A DNA stretch of 64,000 nt from Mangifera indica (lineage: Eukaryota; Streptophyta; Magnoliopsida; Sapindales; Anacardiaceae), in NCBI RefSeq assembly GCF_011075055.1, contig NC_058152.1:2294001-2358000 (forward strand). The letters are read 5' to 3'. Numbering within the stretch: position 1 is the first letter of the stretch; every line of letters begins with the position of its first letter. The translations under genes were made by a program, and so were the position numbers. Below the pieces are notes generated by a model. That model was not told the origin of the DNA, did not search any database, and saw only the letters and a list, made by a program, of their open reading frames with translations. Below, one piece after another: positions 12,950 through 21,700 of the stretch.

Positions 12950-15900
12950 ATGGCTACAAACAGAGATCGAATTGACCGTCTTGAGACCGAATTGCAAGAA
13001 ATACGTGACCTGTTCAGAAACGCCACTTCAGAGAATGGGGAAACACGAGTTCGACTCACGGGAATGGAAGGAAAGCTGCAAGAAGTGTTAGAGTCAATCT
13101 CAAGCCTTCGAATTTCTGGAGAGAAGGCCATACCAGGACCAGCTGAACCTGGTTCCTCATCATGGAGAAATGAGCCAGAAGAAGGATTTCAGCCATCAAA
13201 CCGCTTCATTAAGCTGGAATTCCCTAAGTTTGCAGGTGACAACCCAACTGAGTGGCTTAACCGTGTGGAGCAGTACTTTGAATTTCAGGAAACCAATGAA
13301 ACTCGGAAGGTTCAGCTTGCAGCCTTTCATCTACAGGGGGAAGCTAACCAATGGTGGCAATGGCTTAAACGAGTCCAACGTGACGAAGGGGTGAACATTA
13401 CTTGGAGAATCTTTAAAAGAGAGGTTCTAGCTCGATTTGGTCCAACTGGATACGAGTGCTTTGATGAAGCTTTATCCCGCGTCAAGCAAACTGGAAGTTT
13501 ACGAGACTATCAATGTGAATTCGAGAAGTTAGCAAACAGGGTCATGGGATGGCCACAAACAGCGTTAATTGGAACTTTTTTGGGCGGATTGAAAGACGAA
13601 ATTGCAGACGAAGTTCGGATGGCCAGACCGCAATCACTTCGAGATGCAATCGGTATCGCTAGAATGAAAGATGAGCAAATCACCAGAAAACGCAGGCAAG
13701 GGAGATTCGATCTGGGGAAAAGCACAACTCAAAGATCAAATAACCAGACCACTACCAATCCCAACTTTTTATCCACCACGATCACTCCCCGAAATGGGAA
13801 CGGAACCAGTTTTAAAAGATTGTCTTGGGACGAGATGCAAAGGCGAAGAGAGAAGGGTCAATGTTTCAATTGCAATGAAAAGTTCACACCAGGACATAGA
13901 TGCAGTGTACCGCCATTATTCATGATTGAAGGAGGTGACTTCGGAAACGAAGAAACCGAAAAAACTGCGATGGAATGGGAATCAGAAGAAAATGGTGACC
14001 TAGCCGAAATTACTCTTCATGCGTTCTCAGGATGGAAAGGCCCACGAACTCTGAAATTACAAGCCTTAATCGGAAACCAGCCTGTTACGGTGTTGGTTGA
14101 CAGTGGCTCTAGTCACAATTTCGTAAGCGATAGGTTGGTTCAACTACTACATTTACCAGTCACTCCTACAGATGAATTTAAGGTGAAGATAGCTGATGGG
14201 GGGCACTTAGCATGCCAAGAAAAGCTGGACCAGGTGAAGTTACAAATACAAGGAAACATCATTACGGTAACTTTATTCGCAATTCCTCTGCAAGGGATGG
14301 ATATTGTGTTAGGCGTACAATGGCTTAAGGAACTGGGTCCGGTTCTATGCGATTGGGATAAATTAGTAATGCAGTTTTATACAGAAGGGAAGATGAAGAC
14401 ACTGCATGGGATACAGGATCCAACCTCAACAGCAATTTCTATCCAAACTCTTGAAAAGGAGTTGAATAATGGTGGGACTCTTTTTACAGTAATCTTAGGA
14501 AACGCAGGAAATGATATTCAGACCTCTCCAGATAACTCTCCAGATATAAACCAGATATTATCCAATTATTACAAGATTTTTGAGGAGCCCAAATCATTAC
14601 CATCAGCCAGGGACATCGACCACAGAATTCCATTGAAAGAAGGAGTTTCGGCTATAAATGTGAGACCTTACCGTTACGCATATTTTCAAAAAAATGAAAT
14701 TGAACGACAAGTGACAGAAATGCTGCAAAATGGAATTATTAGGCCTAGCCAAAGTCCTTTTTCATCTCCGGTTTTACTGGTTAAAAAGAAGGACGGCACT
14801 TGGAGGTTTTGTACCGATTACAGAGCACTAAACGAGGCGACCATCAAAGATCGATTTCCGATTCCAACAGTGGATGACATGATCGATGAATTATATGGAG
14901 CTTACTATTTCACTAAATTGGACCTTAGAGCTGGATATCATCAGATTCGAGTTCACCCCGAGGATGTGCATAAAACAGCATTCAGGACCCACAATGGCCA
15001 TTATGAATATCTAGTCATGCCATTCGGTTTGTGCAATGCCCCTTCAACATTCCAAGCCACGATGAATTCAATTTTTAAAGCCATATTACGCAAGTTCGTA
15101 TTGGTTTTCTTTGATGACATCCTAATCTATAGTCAATCATGGGAGGATCACTTAAGTCATTTGCGCACAGTATTGGAAATTTTGAGCAAGGAACAATTTT
15201 TTTTAAAGTTGTCTAAATGTGCTTTCGGTCAAACTAAAATTGAATACTTGGGGCATTTTATTTCAAGAGAAGGAGTACAAGTTGATGACAGCAAAATCAC
15301 AGCCATGAAGAGGTGGCCGAAACCGAAAAATGTAACTGAACTTCGAGGATTTCTGGGCTTAACAGGATATTACAGGAAATTTGTTCGAAACTATGGGACC
15401 ATTGCCGCACCACTCACCCAATTATTAAAAAAGGGCCAATTTAATTGGAACGAAGAGGCAGAATCCGCGTTTCAGACTTTGAAAGAAGCCATGACAACCA
15501 CACCTGTGCTGGCAATTCCCAATTTTCAGGAAACCTTTGTCATAGAAGCTGATGCATCTGATGCTGGTATAGGAGCAGTGTTGTCTCAAAAAGGGCGTCC
15601 TGTAGCTTACTTAAGCCGAGCCTTAGGACCTCAGAGAAAGGCTTGGCCCATTTATTCGAAGGAAATGTTGGCAATAATAGAGGCGGTAAAGAATTGGAGA
15701 CCATATGTATTAGGAAGAAAATTCCAAATTCTGACAGATCAACAGAGCTTGCGATATTTCCTAAACCAGAGGGTGATCACGCCAGAACAACAGAAATGGG
15801 TTACCAAACTCCTGGGATATGAGTACGAAATAAAATATCGGCCTTGCAGAGAGAATAGTGCGGCAGATTCCTTGTCTAGGGAGGAGGAAGCAGCAATGTT

Positions 15901-17431
15901 GTGGGGAATTTCTACACCTGAATTTAAGATTTGGGATGAATTAAAAAGTGAATGTGTGAATAATTCGTGGGTCCAGCAAATCTTGTCAAAACAAGAAGGT
16001 GCAGCTGAAAAGGACCCTAATTTTGATTGGATAGATGGCTTGTTACGTTTTAAAGGAAGAGTTGTAGTGCCTCCAGATTCAAAATTGAAAGCATGTCTGC
16101 TACAAGAATTTCATGCGAACAAAACTAGTGGACATTCAGGAGTTCTACGCACTTTGAAAAGATTAATGCAAAGCTTTTTCTGGTTCGGCATGCGAAAAGA
16201 TGTCAAAAATTTTGTAGCGTCTTGCGATGTCTGCCAACGTAACAAGGTAGAATCCAAAACACCTGCGGGACTGTTGCAACCTCTGCCGATACCATCTCAA
16301 GTATGGGAAGACATCTCAATGGATTTTATTGACGGACTTCCGAATTCTCATGGTAAAAGTGTGATATTCGTTGTGGTGGACAGGTTAACAAAGTACGCTC
16401 ATTTTATCGCCATAAGCCATCCGTTTACTGCCAAAAGTATAGCTGAAGTGTTCGTGGATAGGGTGGCTCGATTACATGGAATCCCACGAAGTATTGTGAG
16501 TGATCGGGATGTTGTGTTTACAAGCAAATTTTGGCAAGAGTTCTTTAAATTACAAGGCACACAATTAAAGATGTCGTCAGCTTACCATCCAGAAACCGAT
16601 GGACAAACTGAAGTAGTTAACCGAAGCCTTCAACAATACCTCCGTTGTATGACAAGTCAAAACCCGAAGCAGTGGAGTAGCCAATTACCATGGGCAGAAT
16701 TTTGGTACAATACAACATTCAACAGTGCAATCGGCATCACTCCTTTTCAAGCTCTCTATGGCCGGCCACCCCCAAGTATGGTTCGACATCTACCAGGCAG
16801 TGCTACGGTAAATGAAGTTGATCAAGAACTGACAAATCGAGATGCGTTATTAAAATTGCTCAAACAAAACCTGGAAAAGGCACAAAATAGGATGAAACAG
16901 ATGGCAGACCGACATCGACGAGATAAACAGTTTGAGGTCGGTGATCAAGTGTATTTAAAACTCCAGCACTTTCGCCAGAATTCTGTCTTCAGAAGGGCAA
17001 ATCAAAAATTAGCAAGTAAATTTTTTGGCCCTTATCCCATTATCAAAAAAATCGGTGCTGTGGCTTATGAGCTAGCGCTTCCTGAAGGTTCTCGAATCCA
17101 TCCGATTTTTCACATATCTTGTCTTAAAAAAAGGATTGGTGATAATTTAATTCCAATTAGTGCAGTACCACCAGCCTTGGATGATGGAAGTTTACAGGTC
17201 AGTCCCAAAGCAATTAAAATGAATCGGTGGGTCAAAGTGGGCAAACGAATACAGCCTGAAATTCTTGTTGAGTGGCAACATCTTCCTGCCGAGGAAGCAA
17301 CGTGGGAGCCAGTGGATGTGTTCGAACAGCAATTTCCAGACTTTAATCATGAGGACATGATTGATCTTCCAGGGGCGGCAGATGTTAGACCTACAAGGAG
17401 GAGGAGATCAAATCCCAAGTACCAAGATTAA
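12950..17431 (+). CDS. Gag-pol polyprotein of a Ty3/gypsy chromovirus
   Basis: A single 1493-residue frame with no internal stop or shift, starting at the ATG ten bases after the primer-binding site. Domains in order: Gag core (about 80-240); a zinc knuckle of the chromovirus type with spacing ending in GHRC (about 305-318); aspartic protease with VDSGSSHN (about 383-391); reverse transcriptase with the FDD catalytic motif (about 720); RNase H starting near Asp 866; integrase with a His-His-Cys-Cys zinc site (about 1054-1100) and DDE residues near 1124, 1184 and 1220; and a C-terminal chromodomain-like segment (about 1425-1475, LVEWQHL then EATWE). Chromodomains are thought to steer integration to particular chromatin. 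The frame runs 49 bases into the 3' LTR, so the stop codon lies inside the LTR. All enzymatic motifs look whole, so the element may be autonomous. Confidence 0.95.
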   Translation: MATNRDRIDRLETELQEIRDLFRNATSENGETRVRLTGMEGKLQEVLESISSLRISGEKAIPGPAEPGSSSWRNEPEEGFQPSNRFIKLEFPKFAGDNPTEWLNRVEQYFEFQETNETRKVQLAAFHLQGEANQWWQWLKRVQRDEGVNITWRIFKREVLARFGPTGYECFDEALSRVKQTGSLRDYQCEFEKLANRVMGWPQTALIGTFLGGLKDEIADEVRMARPQSLRDAIGIARMKDEQITRKRRQGRFDLGKSTTQRSNNQTTTNPNFLSTTITPRNGNGTSFKRLSWDEMQRRREKGQCFNCNEKFTPGHRCSVPPLFMIEGGDFGNEETEKTAMEWESEENGDLAEITLHAFSGWKGPRTLKLQALIGNQPVTVLVDSGSSHNFVSDRLVQLLHLPVTPTDEFKVKIADGGHLACQEKLDQVKLQIQGNIITVTLFAIPLQGMDIVLGVQWLKELGPVLCDWDKLVMQFYTEGKMKTLHGIQDPTSTAISIQTLEKELNNGGTLFTVILGNAGNDIQTSPDNSPDINQILSNYYKIFEEPKSLPSARDIDHRIPLKEGVSAINVRPYRYAYFQKNEIERQVTEMLQNGIIRPSQSPFSSPVLLVKKKDGTWRFCTDYRALNEATIKDRFPIPTVDDMIDELYGAYYFTKLDLRAGYHQIRVHPEDVHKTAFRTHNGHYEYLVMPFGLCNAPSTFQATMNSIFKAILRKFVLVFFDDILIYSQSWEDHLSHLRTVLEILSKEQFFLKLSKCAFGQTKIEYLGHFISREGVQVDDSKITAMKRWPKPKNVTELRGFLGLTGYYRKFVRNYGTIAAPLTQLLKKGQFNWNEEAESAFQTLKEAMTTTPVLAIPNFQETFVIEADASDAGIGAVLSQKGRPVAYLSRALGPQRKAWPIYSKEMLAIIEAVKNWRPYVLGRKFQILTDQQSLRYFLNQRVITPEQQKWVTKLLGYEYEIKYRPCRENSAADSLSREEEAAMLWGISTPEFKIWDELKSECVNNSWVQQILSKQEGAAEKDPNFDWIDGLLRFKGRVVVPPDSKLKACLLQEFHANKTSGHSGVLRTLKRLMQSFFWFGMRKDVKNFVASCDVCQRNKVESKTPAGLLQPLPIPSQVWEDISMDFIDGLPNSHGKSVIFVVVDRLTKYAHFIAISHPFTAKSIAEVFVDRVARLHGIPRSIVSDRDVVFTSKFWQEFFKLQGTQLKMSSAYHPETDGQTEVVNRSLQQYLRCMTSQNPKQWSSQLPWAEFWYNTTFNSAIGITPFQALYGRPPPSMVRHLPGSATVNEVDQELTNRDALLKLLKQNLEKAQNRMKQMADRHRRDKQFEVGDQVYLKLQHFRQNSVFRRANQKLASKFFGPYPIIKKIGAVAYELALPEGSRIHPIFHISCLKKRIGDNLIPISAVPPALDDGSLQVSPKAIKMNRWVKVGKRIQPEILVEWQHLPAEEATWEPVDVFEQQFPDFNHEDMIDLPGAADVRPTRRRRSNPKYQD

Positions 17432-17762
17432 AGCCACAGTTGAAGCTCTGAAGATAAGGGATTGACTTGACTATTAGCCGTTACAAGAGATATTGATGCT
17501 GCTGTTAAGATTGCTTCATTTTAGGAATTCTAGGATATGGTAGACTTGGTTCAATTTGTTGAGAATAATTAGCATTGTTAGTTTCAATTGCTATTATAAA
17601 TAGGTAGCTACTGCTCTGTTAAAAGGGCAGAGAATTAATAAGCATTGTAAGGGGTTTTGTCCACACCACAAGTTGGATAAATTTAGTGAAAATAAGTACA
17701 TTCTTGTTTGATTCAGAACAAACAATCTTCGTTACATATCATAGCCAGAATAAGTTCTATCA
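17383..17762 (+). repeat. 3' LTR
   Basis: 380 bp, apparently identical to the 5' LTR. Its first 49 bases encode the C-terminus of the polyprotein. It is followed directly by the right target duplication GAATG (17763-17767). Confidence 0.95.
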
Positions 17763-18239
17763 GAATGCCAACCGCTTCTGGACAAAATTAAGCTTTTCCC
17801 GCTCTACTAAAAGAGCAGCACCCACAAAAACAAAAAGAGGTTAGCAATTACAGCAGTTGTGGACGACGAGCCAACGACAAAGCTATTTGCCAAAACCTTG
17901 TATGATTCTCCTTTTTTTCTTTAATGCCAAACTCATATAACGCATTTCTTTTTCATTCTGCCCACTTTCTGGGGCATTCCCTTTCCCATCTTCGCCACCA
18001 AACAATTATCACCCATAAAAAAATCTATTTATATCCTATTATTATCACTTGATTATCACTCGATAATACTACTTCATATTACTGCCAACAACATACTTGA
18101 ACATCTAAGAAAGAAGGTTTCGTTAAATGTCGAATGACAATAAAATATTCAACATAAAGGAATATCGATTTCTTTGCTTATTTGTTTAATATTTGAATCT
18201 ATTTGCCTTTTTTGTGTTATAGTAAAAGTATCGATTCAT

Positions 18240-18985
18240 TTGTTTATAGTATATAGTTTATTGTTTACGGTTTCGTGCTTACATTTTGGATTTATAATTC
18301 ATGTTTTATGGTTTAAGGTTTATAATTAAGGGTGTTTGATTCAGTTGAGGGTTTACGATTCATGATTTAGAGTATAAGTCACTATAAAAAACACTAGGAT
18401 TAATGAGAGAAACAATAATGAGAGGATAATATTCGGTCGTTATAAATATTTTCTTATAATTTTAGCAACAAATTATTTATACTTTTATTAACGATGAGAA
18501 ATTAGTTATTAAAAATCTATTTCCTATCATTAAAAAGTTTTAATGACAAAAAAAATTCTATCAGAGACGATCATTAGAGTTTTTATCATAAAAAATATTA
18601 ACAACGGAAATAGAAAGAATTTTCTCTATAGTGATTTTTATAGTTTAATGTTTACAATTTTTTTTAATTGAGTTTTATAGTTTAATGTTTAAAGTTTAGG
18701 TTTATCGTTTAGTGTTTATCATTTACATTTTATGATATATTTAAGGTTTGGAGTTAACGATTTAGAGTTTAATGTCTAAAATTCACGACTTAGGATTTAG
18801 AGATTAAAATTTTGGGTTTATAATTCATGGAGTTAGGGCACACGGTTTTGAATTTATAATTCACAAACTAGGGTTTTCGAGTTTAAGATTTCTACATTAC
18901 GATTTAAGATTGATAGTATATGGTTTACTGATTGTGATTTAAAATTGGATTTATGATTCACGGTTTACAATCAAATTTATGGTTC
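18240..18985. repeat. Degenerate GTTTA(G/T)GGTTTATGATTCA repeats
   Basis: The region consists of diverged units such as GGTTTAAGGTTTATAATT, GGGTTTACGATTCATG, GTTTAGGTTTATCGTTTA and GGTTTACAATC. The units are of similar length but too diverged to be a clean satellite, and they superficially recall plant telomeric TTTAGGG. A small MITE interrupts them. Confidence 0.5.
18380..18633. mobile_element. CACTA-ended MITE
   Basis: 254 bp starting CACTATAAAAAA and ending TTTCTCTATAGTG, so the ends form a short inverted repeat with the CACTA superfamily terminus. The interior is AT-rich and non-coding. The flanking 3-mers (AGT and ATT) do not match, so the target duplication is unconfirmed. Confidence 0.5.
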
Positions 18986-19582
18986 ACATGCAACTATGGT
19001 AATAGCAAAATATCAAATTTCCTTATGAATATTGAGTGAAATTAAAGAATAATGATAATTTATCATTAAAGCTCAACCATTCGCATTTACCACATAAATT
19101 TTCTTCCATAATATTTTCTTCTTTTTCCCAAGTCGACAAATTAATATTCGAAACAATGTAACCAAATATATATTTCTATATTTGAATTTATTCAAATTTC
19201 GTATTTGATTTCATAGTTTTTTATTCAATAAAACTATACATATCTATTTTGAATATATAACCAAATATATATTTATTTATGTACTTAAAATAGATATACA
19301 TAGTATTACTAATTTTATCAGATTCATTGACACATGAGAGTTGGAATTTATATTGTTCAAATATTAGAAATGATGGTTAATTTAATTATTTACACCTTTG
19401 ATTTTTTTTTTATTATGTATACTAATAGAAATATTAATAATAAAGTGTAGAAAGTATTTATTATTAAATGAAAAAAAAAAAAAGGCTTAGAGAAATGAAA
19501 GCACCTAGAATAGAAAAAAACTTCTTCAATGAATCAGCAAAAGAGCTTCAAAACTTCACCAATGACCAGACTTTTGCTGCTG

Positions 19583-20368
19583 TTAAGTTTTTGCTGCTTG
19601 TTGATGCGGCTGTGACTGTGCCCGTTGTGATTGAAGCAGAATTTGCGCTTGAATAGGATGTGAATAGAGATGATAATCTGGTTGTTGCGGTTGAATCTGA
19701 TATGGGTTATCGAAACTCCCCAGAGCCAAAGGTGACATAGCAGCAGGACTCATATGGTGAAACCCAGTGGCTGTTGGATCATCAAATCCACAATTAAACC
19801 TAACAACATCTTGCTGCTGCTGTTGCTCAGAACAACTCAAAATCTGTTGCTCTCTCTCAGCCACCATTTGCTGAGCCTCAAGCATCTGCTGCTGCTGATG
19901 ATTTTGATGTTGCTGCTGTGATCCCATGGGTATAGCCATCATCGGCGATATGCCATGCTGTTGTATCATTTCACAAGAGTGCTGTTGTGGCATAAAGGCT
20001 TGGGGCTGTAACATGGGCATCATAGCTTGAGGGCCAATGTATGAAGCCAGCTCTTTCTTGGCGTTATAAAGATCACTCTGAATTTGTTTGAGCCTATGTT
20101 GAAGGATGGAGATGAGACCCACACAGCCATAAACTGGGTCACGAAGGCGAGCCTCGGCCTCGTAAACCAACGAGTTGGCTGCATCTTCTCGTAAGTTGGC
20201 ACTCAGTTCATTAAGAAGTTTTGCGACATTGCTAGCGCCAAAGACGTTGTGCACATTAGCGTATTTTTGTGGCTGGTCTGGTGGGAAATAAGGCGCAAAA
20301 ATACATTCTTGCGCACACTTTCGACGCTGAAACTTACAGGCCGCACAAGGCGAGTTTGAAGACGACAT
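19583..20368 (-). CDS. LOB-domain protein, LBD36/AS2-like type (copy a)
   Basis: A 261-residue single-exon coding region. The LOB zinc finger is C-X2-C-X6-C-X3-C at residues 8-22 (CAACKFQRRKCAQEC). The GAS block (FGASNVAKLLNEL) and DPVYG follow, then a leucine-zipper-like helix (LISILQHRLKQIQSDL). The C-terminal half is rich in Gln, Met and Pro. LBD proteins are plant-specific nuclear DNA-binding factors acting in lateral-organ boundaries and leaf patterning; the role is inferred. It is a tandem paralogue of the gene at 24940-25854. It stops at a TAA where the paralogue continues; the sequence beyond that stop still reads QQQKSG in frame, so the tail was shortened by a premature stop. It also lacks part of the paralogue's central Gln/Gly region. 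The minus strand reads TTATCAG just upstream of the leader, a probable 5'-UTR intron acceptor. Confidence 0.9.
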   Translation of the reverse strand: MSSSNSPCAACKFQRRKCAQECIFAPYFPPDQPQKYANVHNVFGASNVAKLLNELSANLREDAANSLVYEAEARLRDPVYGCVGLISILQHRLKQIQSDLYNAKKELASYIGPQAMMPMLQPQAFMPQQHSCEMIQQHGISPMMAIPMGSQQQHQNHQQQQMLEAQQMVAEREQQILSCSEQQQQQDVVRFNCGFDDPTATGFHHMSPAAMSPLALGSFDNPYQIQPQQPDYHLYSHPIQAQILLQSQRAQSQPHQQAAKT

Positions 20369-20460
20369 TTGTTACAAACCTGATAAAAAAATGAACAGAA
20401 TCAATCCAATGAGGCAAAGTGGCAAACAGTAAGACGAATTATTTTATAAAAACTGAGGGG

Positions 20461-20930
20461 AGTTTGGTTGGGGGTTTTAAGATTACCTTGCTAATCTATT
20501 TTTTATTCATTTGTTTGGTTTGTCAGTAATAAAAGATTACAGTAATTTTCTATTACCAATGCTGACATGACAAGTAATATAGATGGTAATCTGATTACCA
20601 CTTTCACCTTAAGTATTTAAAGATTACTGAGATAATCCTAAGTTTATTATAATTATATCATTATTTATTAATTTTTTGAGATAAAAATAAATTTATTTTT
20701 AATTAATATGATAAATAATATAAAAAATATTTAAAAATAATTATATTCAAGGTATTTAAGTAAAATAATTTACTAATAATCTTTTATTATCTTTAATCAA
20801 ACACAATAATTATTTATACTTATCAAATTTTATCAAATATAATAATAATTTATACCTAATAATCTTTTAAATAATTTATTTTTAAAATAATTTTTTTTAT
20901 TTTAATAATAAAATATTATCTAAATCAAAC
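20461..20930. mobile_element. MITE inserted in the leader intron of LBD copy a
   Basis: About 470 bp of AT-rich sequence beginning GTTTGGTTGGGGG and ending CTAAATCAAAC, so the tips are short inverted repeats. Inside are paired GATTAC/GTAATC motifs. The corresponding position in the paralogue (around 25925-25960) has no such insert. That suggests the element landed after the LBD duplication. Superfamily and exact ends are uncertain. Confidence 0.55.
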
Positions 20931-20934
20931 GGTA

Positions 20935-21700
20935 ATGAGTAATTGAAAAGAGAGGCAGAGAGATAAGGCGGCCATTCAAAAGTTCTCAAAATCACCAAAA
21001 GATAAAAAAGTTCTTTAAAAGCCCGAAATGATAGAACAAATACAAAACAGTTTCTTGTAAACAAAGCCGTGCGAAAATCCAAATCAATCAAATCATCACT
21101 ACACATAATCAATTCTTTCAATACTTGCTGCTCTCTCCAAGGTGAGAGAAAATAATCTGAAATCTAATAGAAATGGTGTCTATCATATTGTCATTATCCT
21201 CAAGCTCAAGCTCTAAACAATCGCACGCTTCATTGTCATAACTATCGGTTTACAGGATCAAAACGAAATGAAGAGGAAACAAATCACAGAATTTTCTTGG
21301 TCATTGTAAGTAAACAGGAAGATCAGCCCAAAACAAAACTCAGATTTTCCGAAAAAACACAAAAAAAGGTCACCTACCTTTGATTTTTGTTCAGATCAGC
21401 GTCTCTCTCCGTCCATATTACCTGCAGCGAAACCATAGAAAAATACTAAGAAGATGAAGCATCAATGCTTTGATGGCAATGATTGAACGGACTGTAAAAA
21501 AGGGAAGTAACCTGACCTGACAGAGACTGACTGAGAGAATGAGGTCTCTGGCCTAGGGTTTACGATCCAATTTTTGAAGAATTGAGAGAAAGAAATGTTA
21601 AGTTGCCGATAAAGAACTGAATATTAAAAAAATAAATAAATAAAATTAAGAGAGATCACGCACCGTTGCGATTTTGAGAAGGTGGTGATGACCGTCCGAT
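20935..21700 (-). promoter_or_regulatory. Leader intron, 5' leader and promoter of LBD copy a
   Basis: This stretch shares blocks with the region upstream of copy b, such as CCATATTACCTGCAGCGAAA at about 21413 and about 26496, GATAAAGAACTGAA, and GACCGTCC. On the minus strand GCTGCAG|GTAATATGG and AATCAAAG|GTAGGTGA are possible splice donors that would pair with the acceptor next to the start codon. The promoter was therefore duplicated along with the gene. Which donor is used is not decided. Confidence 0.5.

Larger units (their letters stand above)
12546..17762 (+). mobile_element. Complete Ty3/gypsy chromovirus LTR retrotransposon
   Basis: The 5217-bp element is bounded by two 380-bp LTRs (12546-12925, 17383-17762), each starting TGTTAG and ending TATCA. 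It is flanked by the perfect 5-bp duplication GAATG (12541-12545, 17763-17767). A tRNA-iMet primer-binding site follows the left LTR, and a purine-rich tract (about 17371-17382) precedes the right LTR. One uninterrupted gag-pol frame with a C-terminal chromodomain-like region fills the interior. Compared by eye, the LTRs show no difference, which points to a very recent insertion. Size and short LTRs resemble Reina-type chromoviruses, but the clade is not proven. Confidence 0.95.
17763..19582. other. Intergenic DNA with degenerate repeats
   Basis: No gene is supported. About 18240-18985 is a degenerate tandem repeat with a CACTA-ended MITE inside it. The remainder is AT-rich sequence leading to the 3' end of the first LBD gene. 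Confidence 0.55.

Noticed and set aside
12934..13925. Small frames overlapping the gag region on both strands
   Set aside because: They are shadows of the intact gag-pol frame; nothing resembles a separate antisense gene.
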